The notes beneath the pieces are model-generated. The model was not told the DNA's origin and did not search any database. It saw nothing but the letters and a program-made list of their open reading frames with translations. A stretch of 8,972 bases of DNA from Candidatus Nanopelagicales bacterium (lineage in GTDB: Bacteria; Actinomycetota; Actinomycetes; S36-B12): the NCBI GenBank assembly GCA_023264215.1, contig JALQSY010000063.1, forward strand, positions 1-8,972. The letters run 5' to 3'. The position numbers and the translations under genes are program-made. Below, one piece after another: positions 1 through 6,072 of this stretch (positions are counted from its first letter, which is position 1; every line of letters starts with the position of its first letter).

Positions 1-306
1 GTCGTCCCCGCGGGTGACTACGAGGCTTCGGTCAACCTTGCTGGCACCGACACCACGGTGCTCGGACCGGCGCCGGTCATGCTCGAAGAGGGCACCGTGA
101 CCATCGCCTACGCATGGGGTTCCGCTGCTGACGAGAACCTCGCCCTGGCCACGCAGGTCATCACCAACCTGTCCTCCGGCCCCGAGGGTGTGCCCGCCGG
201 TGGCGGCTCCACCACCCAGCTGCCGCTGATGGCCTTCGGAATCGCCGCGCTCGGTGCGCTCGCGATCGCCGGTGCCGGCGCCCGTCTCGCGGCCACGCGT
301 CGCTGA
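1..306 (+). CDS. DUF4397-like secreted surface protein, C-terminal part (5' end outside window)
   Basis: The reading frame is open from the first base, giving 101 visible residues before TGA at 304-306. The opening segment (VVPAGDYEASVNLAGTDT, then GPAPVMLEEGTVTIAYAWGS) matches the repeated beta-strand pattern of DUF4397 domains in actinobacterial secreted proteins, which read like 'PAGTYDV...AGT...V...EAGTVYTVYA'. A Gly/Ser/Thr-rich linker follows, then one hydrophobic helix (visible residues about 74-96) and a short Arg tail (RLAATRR). That layout resembles a wall-sorting signal, but no LPXTG is present; the nearest string is LPLMA at 220-234, where the helix begins. The protein is therefore probably held outside the cell by a membrane anchor, or processed at a non-canonical site. 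It lies 33 bp upstream of a sortase gene on the same strand, so it is a likely partner or substrate. The function of DUF4397 is unknown. The family call rests on this C-terminal segment only. Confidence 0.75.
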   Translation, partial: VVPAGDYEASVNLAGTDTTVLGPAPVMLEEGTVTIAYAWGSAADENLALATQVITNLSSGPEGVPAGGGSTTQLPLMAFGIAALGALAIAGAGARLAATRR

Positions 307-339
307 CCAGCTGATCCGGATAGATAAGTAGGACGAGTC

Positions 340-1089
340 ATGACCCGACCCCGCCCCGCGATCCTCGTGCTCGGTGCTGGCGCTCTCGCGCTTGCCATCG
401 GCACGGTGGGGATCGCGACGGCGGGGTCGGGCATGAACGTCGAGTCCGTCGGCGAGCGGCCAGCCGTCACCGCCGAAGCGTCCCTCGCGTCATCGCCGGG
501 CAGCCCGACGCCGGATGCCGACGACGCCCCAGACAGTTCATCGCCGTACCGCACGCTCGCGCGCACCGACGCGACGCAGCTTCCCCGCCCTGACCGCACA
601 CCGCGACCGGTGCAGATCTCGATCCCCGCCATCGACGTGCGCATCCCGGTGGAGGTCGTCGGCCTCGACCAGGCCGGCCAGGTCGAGGTGCCGTACGACG
701 TCATGCGGGCCGGGTGGTACCGCTTCAGCTCCAAGCCGGGCGCGGGCGAGGGCTCGACCGTCATCGTCGGCCACGTCGATGGCGTCGACCAGGGCGCGGG
801 GGCGTTCTACGACCTGCGCCAGCTCCGACCCGGTGACACCGTCAAGGTCACCCGCGCGGATGATCGCGTGCTCACCTACGAGGTCGTCGCGCGCGAGCGC
901 TTCGACAAGGATCGCGTGCCCCTGCGCGAGCTGTTCAGCCGCAGCGGGACCGAACGCCTCACCCTCATCACCTGCGGCGGCCCGTTCGACCCGGCCAGCC
1001 TGGAGTACACCGACAACATCGTCGTGACGGCCGTCCCGGTGGACGCCCCTCCGGTGGACGCTGACGCCGATCTCGGGGAGACTCGATGA
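340..1089 (+). CDS. Class F-type sortase (membrane-anchored transpeptidase)
   Basis: Sortases cleave sorting signals of exported proteins and link them to the cell wall. This 249-aa protein has an N-terminal membrane/signal helix (residues 8-29), a low-complexity Ser/Pro/Asp linker (about 40-88) and a sortase domain (about 90-234). The domain shows [11 protein letters not shown] at its start, the catalytic His in VGHVDG (H145) and the catalytic Cys in [10 protein letters not shown] (C212). The GHVD and TCGGPFD signatures are those of actinobacterial class F sortases. In the segment after the Cys (YTDNIVV), residue 224 is Thr; many relatives have Arg there (YRDN), so the third catalytic residue may be missing or displaced. 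The start is ATG at 340, with AGGAC at 330-334 as a modest ribosome site. The gene follows the DUF4397 gene by 33 bp and its stop overlaps the sigma-factor start (ATGA, 1086-1089), so the operon ties protein anchoring to sigma-factor control. Confidence 0.88.
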   Translation: MTRPRPAILVLGAGALALAIGTVGIATAGSGMNVESVGERPAVTAEASLASSPGSPTPDADDAPDSSSPYRTLARTDATQLPRPDRTPRPVQISIPAIDVRIPVEVVGLDQAGQVEVPYDVMRAGWYRFSSKPGAGEGSTVIVGHVDGVDQGAGAFYDLRQLRPGDTVKVTRADDRVLTYEVVARERFDKDRVPLRELFSRSGTERLTLITCGGPFDPASLEYTDNIVVTAVPVDAPPVDADADLGETR

Positions 1090-1739
1090 GGATCGCCGAG
1101 CGGGGCAGCGTCGTGCGCTTGGACGAGTACCTGACGCGGAGGGGAGGCGGCGCGATCATGTCCGTGGTCGAGCCGGTCGATCCTGCCGATCCCGCGCGTG
1201 AGGCCGACGTCGCCGATGCCCGTCTCGCCGCGGCCTTCGCCACCGGGGGCGAGCCGACCTTCGCCGCCGTCTACGACCGCTGGTCTCCCCTGGTCTACTC
1301 CGCGGCCCGCCGCGTGCTCGGTGATTCCCACGAGGCCGCCGACGTCACCCAGGAGGTCTTCGTCTCCGCGTGGCGCAGTCGGGCCGCCTTCGACCCCGAT
1401 CGGGGCTCGCTGCCCGGCTGGCTCATGACCATCACCCGCCGCCGCGTGGCCGATCACCTCGAGCGGCGTACCCGTCAGGCCGACCCGACCGACACGCCCG
1501 CCGAGGACAGCGGACATGCGCCCGTAGACGAGGCGGTGGACCGTATCCTCATCGCCGATGAGCTGGCCCGCCTCGGTGAGCCTCCCGCGACGATCATGCG
1601 CCTGGCGTTCTACGAGCAGTTGACCCACGCGGAGATCGCCGAGTCGCTCCAGCTCCCCCTCGGGACCGTGAAGAGCCACATCAGGCGCTCACTGCAGCGC
1701 TTGCGCGATCGTTGGGAGGTGGACCGTGGCGCACTGTGA
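1086..1739 (+). CDS. ECF-type RNA polymerase sigma factor, SigK-like
   Basis: This 217-aa protein directs RNA polymerase to a small regulon and is presumably held inactive by the anti-sigma factor encoded next to it. Sigma region 2 spans about residues 57-128 ([17 protein letters not shown], then [13 protein letters not shown], the core-binding region 2.2 type). Region 4 spans about 155-208, with the helix-turn-helix [20 protein letters not shown]. Only sigma 2 and 4 are present, as in ECF factors. The linker between them is acidic and variable. Two starts are credible. ATG 1086 overlaps the sortase stop as ATGA and has GGGGAG at 1075-1080, five bases upstream. ATG 1158 (residue 25) has a very strong GGAGGGGAGG at 1138-1147, but ten bases away. 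The 1086 start is chosen for the coupling and spacing; residues 1-24 are basic and not part of the known domain. The SigK-like grouping comes mainly from the RskA-type partner. Confidence 0.9.
   Translation: MRIAERGSVVRLDEYLTRRGGGAIMSVVEPVDPADPAREADVADARLAAAFATGGEPTFAAVYDRWSPLVYSAARRVLGDSHEAADVTQEVFVSAWRSRAAFDPDRGSLPGWLMTITRRRVADHLERRTRQADPTDTPAEDSGHAPVDEAVDRILIADELARLGEPPATIMRLAFYEQLTHAEIAESLQLPLGTVKSHIRRSLQRLRDRWEVDRGAL
1138..1160 (+). promoter_or_regulatory. Strong internal ribosome site and alternative start of the sigma factor
   Basis: GGAGGGGAGG at 1138-1147 precedes an in-frame ATG at 1158 by ten bases. It could give a sigma protein shorter by 24 residues than the one starting at 1086. 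Which start is used, or whether both are, cannot be settled from the sequence. Confidence 0.4.
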
Positions 1740-2406
1740 TCAGCAGACGCTGTCGCTCATCGCGATCGGCGAGGAGCCGACCGCCGATGACGCACTCCAT
1801 CTGGTGACGTGCGACGACTGCCGCCGCGAGTGGGAGTCGATGCGCGCGGTGGTCGACGTCGCGCGCGACCTCGACGATGACGAGTTGACCGCTCCGCCGG
1901 CCCACGTGTGGGCGGCGATTTCGGAGGAGATCGCGCAGGCGTCCGGTGACGCCGGCAACGTCGTGCCTCTCCGGGCCAAGCGCGGCTTCGCGCCGTGGAT
2001 CGCGGTCGCCGCGGCCGTGGGACTGGTCCTTGGCGGCGTCGGTGGCGCGCTGCTCATGCGATCCACCCCGCCCGAGATCGTGGCCAGCGTCGCGCTCGAG
2101 CCCCTCGCCGACTACTCAGCGACCGGCAATGCCAGCGTCGAGGTCGTCGACGGCACCGAGATGCTCTCCGTCGACGTCAGCGGACTGCCCAGCACCGATG
2201 GCTACTTCGAGGTGTGGCTGCTCGCCCCCGACGCATCGTCGATGATCGCCCTCGGCACTCTCGGTCCGGACGAGCGCGCCGTGCTGCCGCTGCCCGCGGG
2301 TGTCTCGCTCGCCGACTACCCCGTCGTCGACATCTCCGCGGAGCCGTACGACGGCGATCCGACGCACTCCACCGACAGCGTCGTGCGCGGCACGCTTCCC
2401 GCCTAG
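1726..2406 (+). CDS. Membrane-bound zinc anti-sigma factor with RskA domain
   Basis: This 226-aa protein should bind and inactivate the sigma factor encoded just upstream. The N-terminal cytoplasmic part carries the zinc anti-sigma (ZAS) signature H-x3-C-x2-C (HLVTCDDC: H25, C29, C32), with H3 a possible fourth ligand. One transmembrane helix spans about residues 88-111. The outer domain (about 115-226) contains [17 protein letters not shown] and [10 protein letters not shown], typical of the anti-sigma-K factor RskA domain. In mycobacteria RskA is cut by intramembrane proteolysis to free SigK; the same is inferred here. The start is GTG 1726, preceded by GGGAGGT at 1714-1720 five bases away, and it overlaps the end of the sigma gene by 14 bp. 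Such coupling keeps the two proteins in step. The stop TAG (2404-2406) shares CTAG with the stop of the converging peroxidase gene. Confidence 0.9.
   Translation: MAHCDQQTLSLIAIGEEPTADDALHLVTCDDCRREWESMRAVVDVARDLDDDELTAPPAHVWAAISEEIAQASGDAGNVVPLRAKRGFAPWIAVAAAVGLVLGGVGGALLMRSTPPEIVASVALEPLADYSATGNASVEVVDGTEMLSVDVSGLPSTDGYFEVWLLAPDASSMIALGTLGPDERAVLPLPAGVSLADYPVVDISAEPYDGDPTHSTDSVVRGTLPA
2403..2406. other. CTAG shared as stop codon by two convergent genes
   Basis: The + strand anti-sigma gene ends with TAG at 2404-2406. The - strand peroxidase gene ends with TAG read from 2405 to 2403. The palindrome CTAG serves both, so there is no intergenic space and no room for a terminator between the two operons. 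Confidence 0.95.
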
Positions 2407-3587
2407 CCGAGGAGCCCCTGGCCGACCCAGCCGCCGTCCGGCGCGCCCGGTGGCAGGGCGAAGACGGCGGAGCCGATCGGCTTGGTCCACTGGTTGAGCA
2501 GGTCGATGTCCGACAGGGTCTGCTGCACGGGGACGAACTGGGTGTCGAGATTCGCCGCATAGGCGGCGAAGATGTGGCCGGCATCGGTGCGCCCCTGGGC
2601 GTCCTGGCCGAGGTCGTAGTTGTAGCCGCGGCGCAGGAACGGCGCACCACCGCCGGTATGGGCGCGCCTGACGTGGGCGAAGTCGGAGATGACCGGGAAT
2701 CCGTTGGGACCGAGCGCTTCGAGGTCGGGCTCGTCGAATTCATCCGTGCCCGTGAGCGGTGCGCCGTTGTCGAGGGTGCGGCCCACGGTCTGCTCGCGGT
2801 CGGGGCGATCCACGCGATCCCAGCGGTCGAGATCCATGCGGATGCGGCGTACGGCGAGCATCGTGCCGCCGGCGAACCACGCGGGCGGTCCATCGCTCCA
2901 CACCATGGCATCGAACTCCTCCGCCTGACGGGGATTGACGGTGCCATCGACCTGACCGAGCAGGTTGCGCGGCGTCGTGCCGGGCTCGTCGGATCCACGC
3001 GCGGACAGGAATCCGTCCTGTCGCCAACGGGCGCTGACGAAGGCGCGCGAGTCCTTCCACAGCATGCGCTGCGCGTGCGACAGCGTGAGCGCATCATCGG
3101 CGCACACCTGGATGAGGAAGTCGCCCCCGGACCACCGCTCCTCGAGAGCGTCGATCTCGAAGGACGGCAACTGCTCAAGGCCCGCTGGCTTCTGGTCGGC
3201 GAGGCCGAGTCGATCGAAGAATTCCGGACCGAAGCCGAACGTCACCGTCAGCCGCGAGGGCGCTGCGCCGAGCTCCGGCTCCGTGTCCCCGAGAGCTGCG
3301 CGGCCCCGGGTGAGCCTCACGGCGTCATCGGTGAGCAGCCGCATCATGCGACCGGCCTCGACGCGGGTCACCCCCGGGCGCAGGTCGTACGCGGCGAATA
3401 CCGCGTACGCCTGCGCCGGGGTGGCGATACCCGACTGATGGACGCCGTAGAACGGCTCGGTCTGCGAGCCCTCCGGCGGCGCAGCCGGCTGGCTCGCGGC
3501 GACCGCGGTCGCACCCGCGGCACCGACGGCGATGCCGCCCACGCCGACGGCGGCGCCGGTGACGAACTGTCGTCGCGAGATAGCCAT
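2403..3587 (-). CDS. Tat-exported DyP-type heme peroxidase (DtpA/EfeB-like)
   Basis: The 394-aa product is a dye-decolorizing-type peroxidase acting outside the membrane with heme and H2O2. The N-terminus is a twin-arginine signal (SRRQFV, residues 4-9, then a hydrophobic Gly/Ala stretch to about 31), so it is exported folded with heme. DyP hallmarks are present in order: GQVDGTVNP (211-219) with catalytic Asp D214; the likely heme-ligand His H305 in FAHVRR; and RRGYNYD (319-325) with the distal Arg. Length fits the A-type/EfeB class. The ATG at 3587 lies 3 bp after the stop of the copper-chaperone gene and has only a weak ribosome site, suggesting coupled translation. In Streptomyces, DtpA is encoded beside the chaperones ECuC and Sco and is needed for maturation of a copper oxidase. 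By context a DtpA-like role is more likely than iron uptake, since no EfeU or EfeO gene is nearby. Confidence 0.92.
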   Translation of the reverse strand: MAISRRQFVTGAAVGVGGIAVGAAGATAVAASQPAAPPEGSQTEPFYGVHQSGIATPAQAYAVFAAYDLRPGVTRVEAGRMMRLLTDDAVRLTRGRAALGDTEPELGAAPSRLTVTFGFGPEFFDRLGLADQKPAGLEQLPSFEIDALEERWSGGDFLIQVCADDALTLSHAQRMLWKDSRAFVSARWRQDGFLSARGSDEPGTTPRNLLGQVDGTVNPRQAEEFDAMVWSDGPPAWFAGGTMLAVRRIRMDLDRWDRVDRPDREQTVGRTLDNGAPLTGTDEFDEPDLEALGPNGFPVISDFAHVRRAHTGGGAPFLRRGYNYDLGQDAQGRTDAGHIFAAYAANLDTQFVPVQQTLSDIDLLNQWTKPIGSAVFALPPGAPDGGWVGQGLLG

Positions 3588-3590
3588 CGG

Positions 3591-4103
3591 TCAGCCCATC
3601 GACATCGACATCGACGGCTCGGGCTCATACGACTCGTTGCCGCCGGCGAAGTCCTTGGCGACCGTCGTGTAGGTGAGCGTCTCGCCATTGCTCAGCGTGA
3701 GCGTGATCGGCACGTCGGTGCCGGGTGCGATCGGCTCCTTCAGGCCCATGAGCATGACGTGCAGGCCACCGGGCTCGAGGGTGAGCGAGCCGCCCGCGGG
3801 GACGATGAAGCCACCCGGCTTGGCCTGCATGACCATCTCGCCATCGGCCATGACGACCTCGTGCAGCTCGACCATGCCGGCGACCGGACTCGAACCGCCC
3901 GTGATGGTGATGTCGGCATCGGAACCGTTGGCCAGCACGCCGAACGAGCCGGTCATCGGCCCCTCGGTCGCCCTGGTCCATGAGTCGTTGACGGTGAGTG
4001 CGGCATCCGCGGAGCCGCTGGTGGATCCGCCGCAGGCCGCGAGGCCGACGACGGTGAGGGTGAGCGCGGCCGCCAGGGCCGCCGTACGACGTGCAGAGAA
4101 CAT
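3591..4103 (-). CDS. PCu(A)C-family copper-chaperone lipoprotein
   Basis: This 170-aa protein is a periplasmic-type Cu(I) chaperone (formerly DUF461), of the family that delivers copper to cuproenzymes. The N-terminus MFSARRTAAL leads to a hydrophobic stretch and lipobox LAAC (C24), so the mature protein is a lipoprotein. The copper motif is visible as H81-x10-M92-x22-H115-x-M117 (ELHEV...GLHVML), close to the family pattern H-x10-M-x21-H-x-M. The C-terminus ends PSMSMSMG, a Met-rich tail that may add a metal site. The start at 4103 is preferred over an in-frame ATG at 4169 because it begins a proper signal peptide and has AAAGG upstream; the earlier start would add 22 unrelated residues. It lies 62 bp after the membrane-protein gene and 3 bp before the DyP gene, a typical copper/heme-enzyme maturation set. 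It most resembles Streptomyces ECuC in context. Confidence 0.88.
   Translation of the reverse strand: MFSARRTAALAAALTLTVVGLAACGGSTSGSADAALTVNDSWTRATEGPMTGSFGVLANGSDADITITGGSSPVAGMVELHEVVMADGEMVMQAKPGGFIVPAGGSLTLEPGGLHVMLMGLKEPIAPGTDVPITLTLSNGETLTYTTVAKDFAGGNESYEPEPSMSMSMG
3598..3615. repeat. Three tandem copies of hexamer ATCGAC encoding a Ser-Met tail
   Basis: ATCGAC occurs at 3598-3603, 3604-3609 and 3610-3615. On the - strand it encodes (Ser-Met)3 just before the last Gly of the copper chaperone. A tandem hexamer can gain or lose units without a frameshift, changing the number of Met ligands. Confidence 0.9.
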
Positions 4104-4165
4104 GTGAAGCCTTTCGTGTGAAGGGAGAAATAGCGCCGTCGGGATCGACGAGCGCCGGTGCGACC

Positions 4166-4717
4166 TCACACGAAGATGGGGGGACCCCTCCTGACGACCA
4201 CATGCCGCAGGACGATCGAGTCAGCGCGCAGCGCGGGGAGTGCGTGCGGACGTCGCCGGGCAGCGAGGGGGACCGCCGCGGGAGCGAGCACGCGCGCGAT
4301 CGAGATGAGCAGGCCCGCGAGGGGTGCCGCGAGCGCAAGGACAGCGAGGAGCGCCCCGAAGGCGATCGCGTGCATCGCGATCATCGTCGCCCCGCCGGCA
4401 GCGAGGTGGGACAGCACCGCATCGAGCTCACCGCGCGCGGCCTGCCCGGGCATGCCGTGGGCGTGCCCGCCCGAGCCCGAGTGGCCACCGAGCGGTGCGA
4501 GCATGAGGTGCCCGGCCAGCTGGATGAGCGCGCCGAGACCCGCGAGGGCCCAGACCGGCGCCCGCAACTCTGCGGCCGCGGCGAAGACGAGGGCGCTCGC
4601 GGCAACGAGGATCGCCACCAGCACGGGCGCCGCGGCACCGCCGCCGGCGACGTGCCCAATCGCCGCGAGGACAGCCGCGAGTGAGCCCAGCGTCATGCCG
4701 GTCACCACGCGCGCCAT
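4166..4717 (-). CDS. Small His-containing integral membrane protein of unknown function
   Basis: I do not recognise a named family. The 183-aa protein is mostly hydrophobic, with likely helices at about residues 8-27, 30-50, 53-75 and 108-140. Between helices 3 and 4 there is a Gly/His loop (GGHSGSGGHAHGMPGQ: H79, H85, H87, M89), and further His residues lie in or near helices (H22, H70, H104, H116). Such His/Met placement would suit metal binding, but this is inference. The C-terminus is basic and ends RHVVVRRGPPIFV. It is the first gene of the minus-strand operon with the copper chaperone and DyP peroxidase, so a role in copper movement across the membrane or in assembly of the complex is reasonable. 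The ATG at 4717 follows a -10-like box by only six bases and lacks a clear ribosome site, so its mRNA may be leaderless. Confidence 0.75.
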   Translation of the reverse strand: MARVVTGMTLGSLAAVLAAIGHVAGGGAAAPVLVAILVAASALVFAAAAELRAPVWALAGLGALIQLAGHLMLAPLGGHSGSGGHAHGMPGQAARGELDAVLSHLAAGGATMIAMHAIAFGALLAVLALAAPLAGLLISIARVLAPAAVPLAARRRPHALPALRADSIVLRHVVVRRGPPIFV

Positions 4718-4723
4718 AGGCCC

Positions 4724-4729
4724 AGGGTA
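4724..4729 (-). promoter_or_regulatory. Candidate -10 box of the copper/peroxidase operon (leaderless)
   Basis: Read on the - strand, TACCCT (TAnnnT) is followed by GGGCCT and then directly by ATG at 4717. This spacing places the transcript start at or next to the start codon. No convincing -35 box was seen. Confidence 0.5.
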
Positions 4730-4758
4730 GTCCCGGACGGCGGTCCTGAACCACGGCT

Positions 4759-4764
4759 TAGGAT
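4759..4764 (+). promoter_or_regulatory. Candidate -10 box of the P450 gene (leaderless)
   Basis: TAGGAT (TAnnnT) is followed by CGAAGG and then the GTG start at 4771. GAAGG abuts the start, too close to act as a normal ribosome site, so a leaderless mRNA starting at the GTG is the best reading. No good -35 box was seen. Confidence 0.55.
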
Positions 4765-4770
4765 CGAAGG

Positions 4771-6072
4771 GTGGCCGATCTCAAGCGCGACCTCCACACG
4801 GGGGCGTCGATCGGCCTGTTCTGGGCTATGACGCGGGCCTTCTCGCTGATCGGGGATCCCGCGGGCGAGGTCGAGACGACCGACGACCTCATCGGCCTGG
4901 CTCACCGCTTCCGCGAGAGGCCGGTCGTGCGCAGCCGCGGCGGATTCCTCTACTCGTCGGACTACGAGGTGTGCTCCACGGTGCTGCGCTCCCCCGCCGC
5001 CACCGCGGACATCCCGGAGTCGCGCAACCTCCTCGAGACGATCCTCATCGGGCCCCAGTTGCCGCCCGATCGCGTAGACCCCCTGCTCGACGCGATCATC
5101 GCCAAGGACGGCGACGAGCACACCCGCATCCGCAAGCTCGTGCAGCCCGCGTTCACGCACCGCGTGATGCAGTCCTGGCGCGAGGCGACCGAGCGCGTTG
5201 CCGGCCAGCTCGTCGACGCCTTCCCCGCATCGGGACCGATCGACCTCGTCCGCGACTGGGCCGCACCCCTGCCGATGGCCGTCATCTGCGAGATCCTCGG
5301 TGTCCCCTTCACCGATCGCGACACCTTCACCGCCTGGGGCAACACCCTGGCCTCCGGCCTGGACCGGGCGCGATCCATCGGCCACGCGCGGCAGATGGAC
5401 GCCGCGGCGCGAGACCTCACCGACTACCTCGCCGAACTGCTCGAGGAGCGCCGGCGCCAGCCGGCCGAGGACCTGCTGTCGACCCTCGCGGCCGCCGAGA
5501 TCGACGGCGACGTGCTCACCGACCGCGACATCATCGGTACGTCGTCGTTCCTGCTCATCGCCGGCTTCGAGACGACGGTGAACCTGCTCGGCGCCGGCAC
5601 GCGCGTGCTCATGCAGCATCCCGACCAGCTCGCCGAGGTCGCGGCCCAGCCTGATCTCATCCCCGCGCTCACCGAGGAGGCCCTGCGTTACGTCTCCCCC
5701 GTGCAGTACACCTTCCGCACGGCGCTGGCCGACATCGAGCTGCCCGACGGATCGGCGCTCGAGGAGCGCGACACCATCGTGCTGATCCTCGCGGGCGCCA
5801 ACCGCGACCCGGCGATCTTCGCCGATCCGGATCGCTTCGACATCCATCGCGACAACGCGCGCAGGCACCTCGCGCTCGGCTTCGGCGTACATCACTGCCT
5901 CGGTGCTGCACTGGCGCGCATGGAGGCCGAGGTGGCCTGGCGTCACCTCTTCGCACGCTTCCCCGACACCTCGGCCTGGCGCATCTCCGGCGAGCCGATC
6001 CCCCAGCCGGGCCGCATGATCAACGGCCTGCGCTCGCTGCCCGTGCACCTCGGTGCGCCGGTGCACGCATGA
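4771..6072 (+). CDS. Cytochrome P450 monooxygenase
   Basis: This 433-aa soluble bacterial-type P450 inserts an oxygen atom into an unknown organic substrate, using electrons from a ferredoxin or other partner not encoded nearby. Motifs in order: C-helix DEHTRIRKLVQPAF (H117 and R121 are usual heme-propionate contacts); I-helix LLIAGFETT (A264, G265, E267, T268) for oxygen activation; the K-helix ExxR EALR (E303, R306); a PERF-like DPDRF (352-356); and the heme-binding loop HLALGFGVHHCLG with thiolate ligand C376. In that loop the usually conserved Phe (HLAFG) is Leu369. Length is normal. The GTG start at 4771 is supported by a -10 box six bases upstream. The stop overlaps the MFS start (ATGA, 6069-6072), so the two are translationally coupled, suggesting that the exporter handles the P450 product or substrate. 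The family number and substrate cannot be assigned. Confidence 0.95.
   Translation: MADLKRDLHTGASIGLFWAMTRAFSLIGDPAGEVETTDDLIGLAHRFRERPVVRSRGGFLYSSDYEVCSTVLRSPAATADIPESRNLLETILIGPQLPPDRVDPLLDAIIAKDGDEHTRIRKLVQPAFTHRVMQSWREATERVAGQLVDAFPASGPIDLVRDWAAPLPMAVICEILGVPFTDRDTFTAWGNTLASGLDRARSIGHARQMDAAARDLTDYLAELLEERRRQPAEDLLSTLAAAEIDGDVLTDRDIIGTSSFLLIAGFETTVNLLGAGTRVLMQHPDQLAEVAAQPDLIPALTEEALRYVSPVQYTFRTALADIELPDGSALEERDTIVLILAGANRDPAIFADPDRFDIHRDNARRHLALGFGVHHCLGAALARMEAEVAWRHLFARFPDTSAWRISGEPIPQPGRMINGLRSLPVHLGAPVHA

Noticed and set aside
876..1679. - strand frame of 267 codons opposite sortase and sigma genes
   Set aside because: Antisense to sigma regions 2 and 4 and to the sortase Cys motif; no ribosome site or domain.
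1995..3983. Long + strand open frame (662 codons) across the peroxidase and chaperone genes
   Set aside because: It is antisense to two well-recognised genes, is extremely rich in Arg/Ala/Gly/His, has no domain, and overlaps the anti-sigma gene. Long antisense frames are expected in high-GC DNA.
4104..4169. Longer start (ATG at 4169) for the copper chaperone
   Set aside because: It would put 22 residues before a normal lipoprotein signal and overlap the end of the upstream gene. ATG 4103 has its own ribosome site.
4735..4746. GGAC/GTCC inverted repeat between the divergent starts as an operator
   Set aside because: Only four base pairs, expected by chance in such GC-rich DNA.
4702..6066. 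Long - strand open frame (454 codons) opposite the P450
   Set aside because: Antisense shadow: it covers the P450 whose heme, I-helix and K-helix motifs are clear on the + strand, and its own sequence has no recognisable domain.
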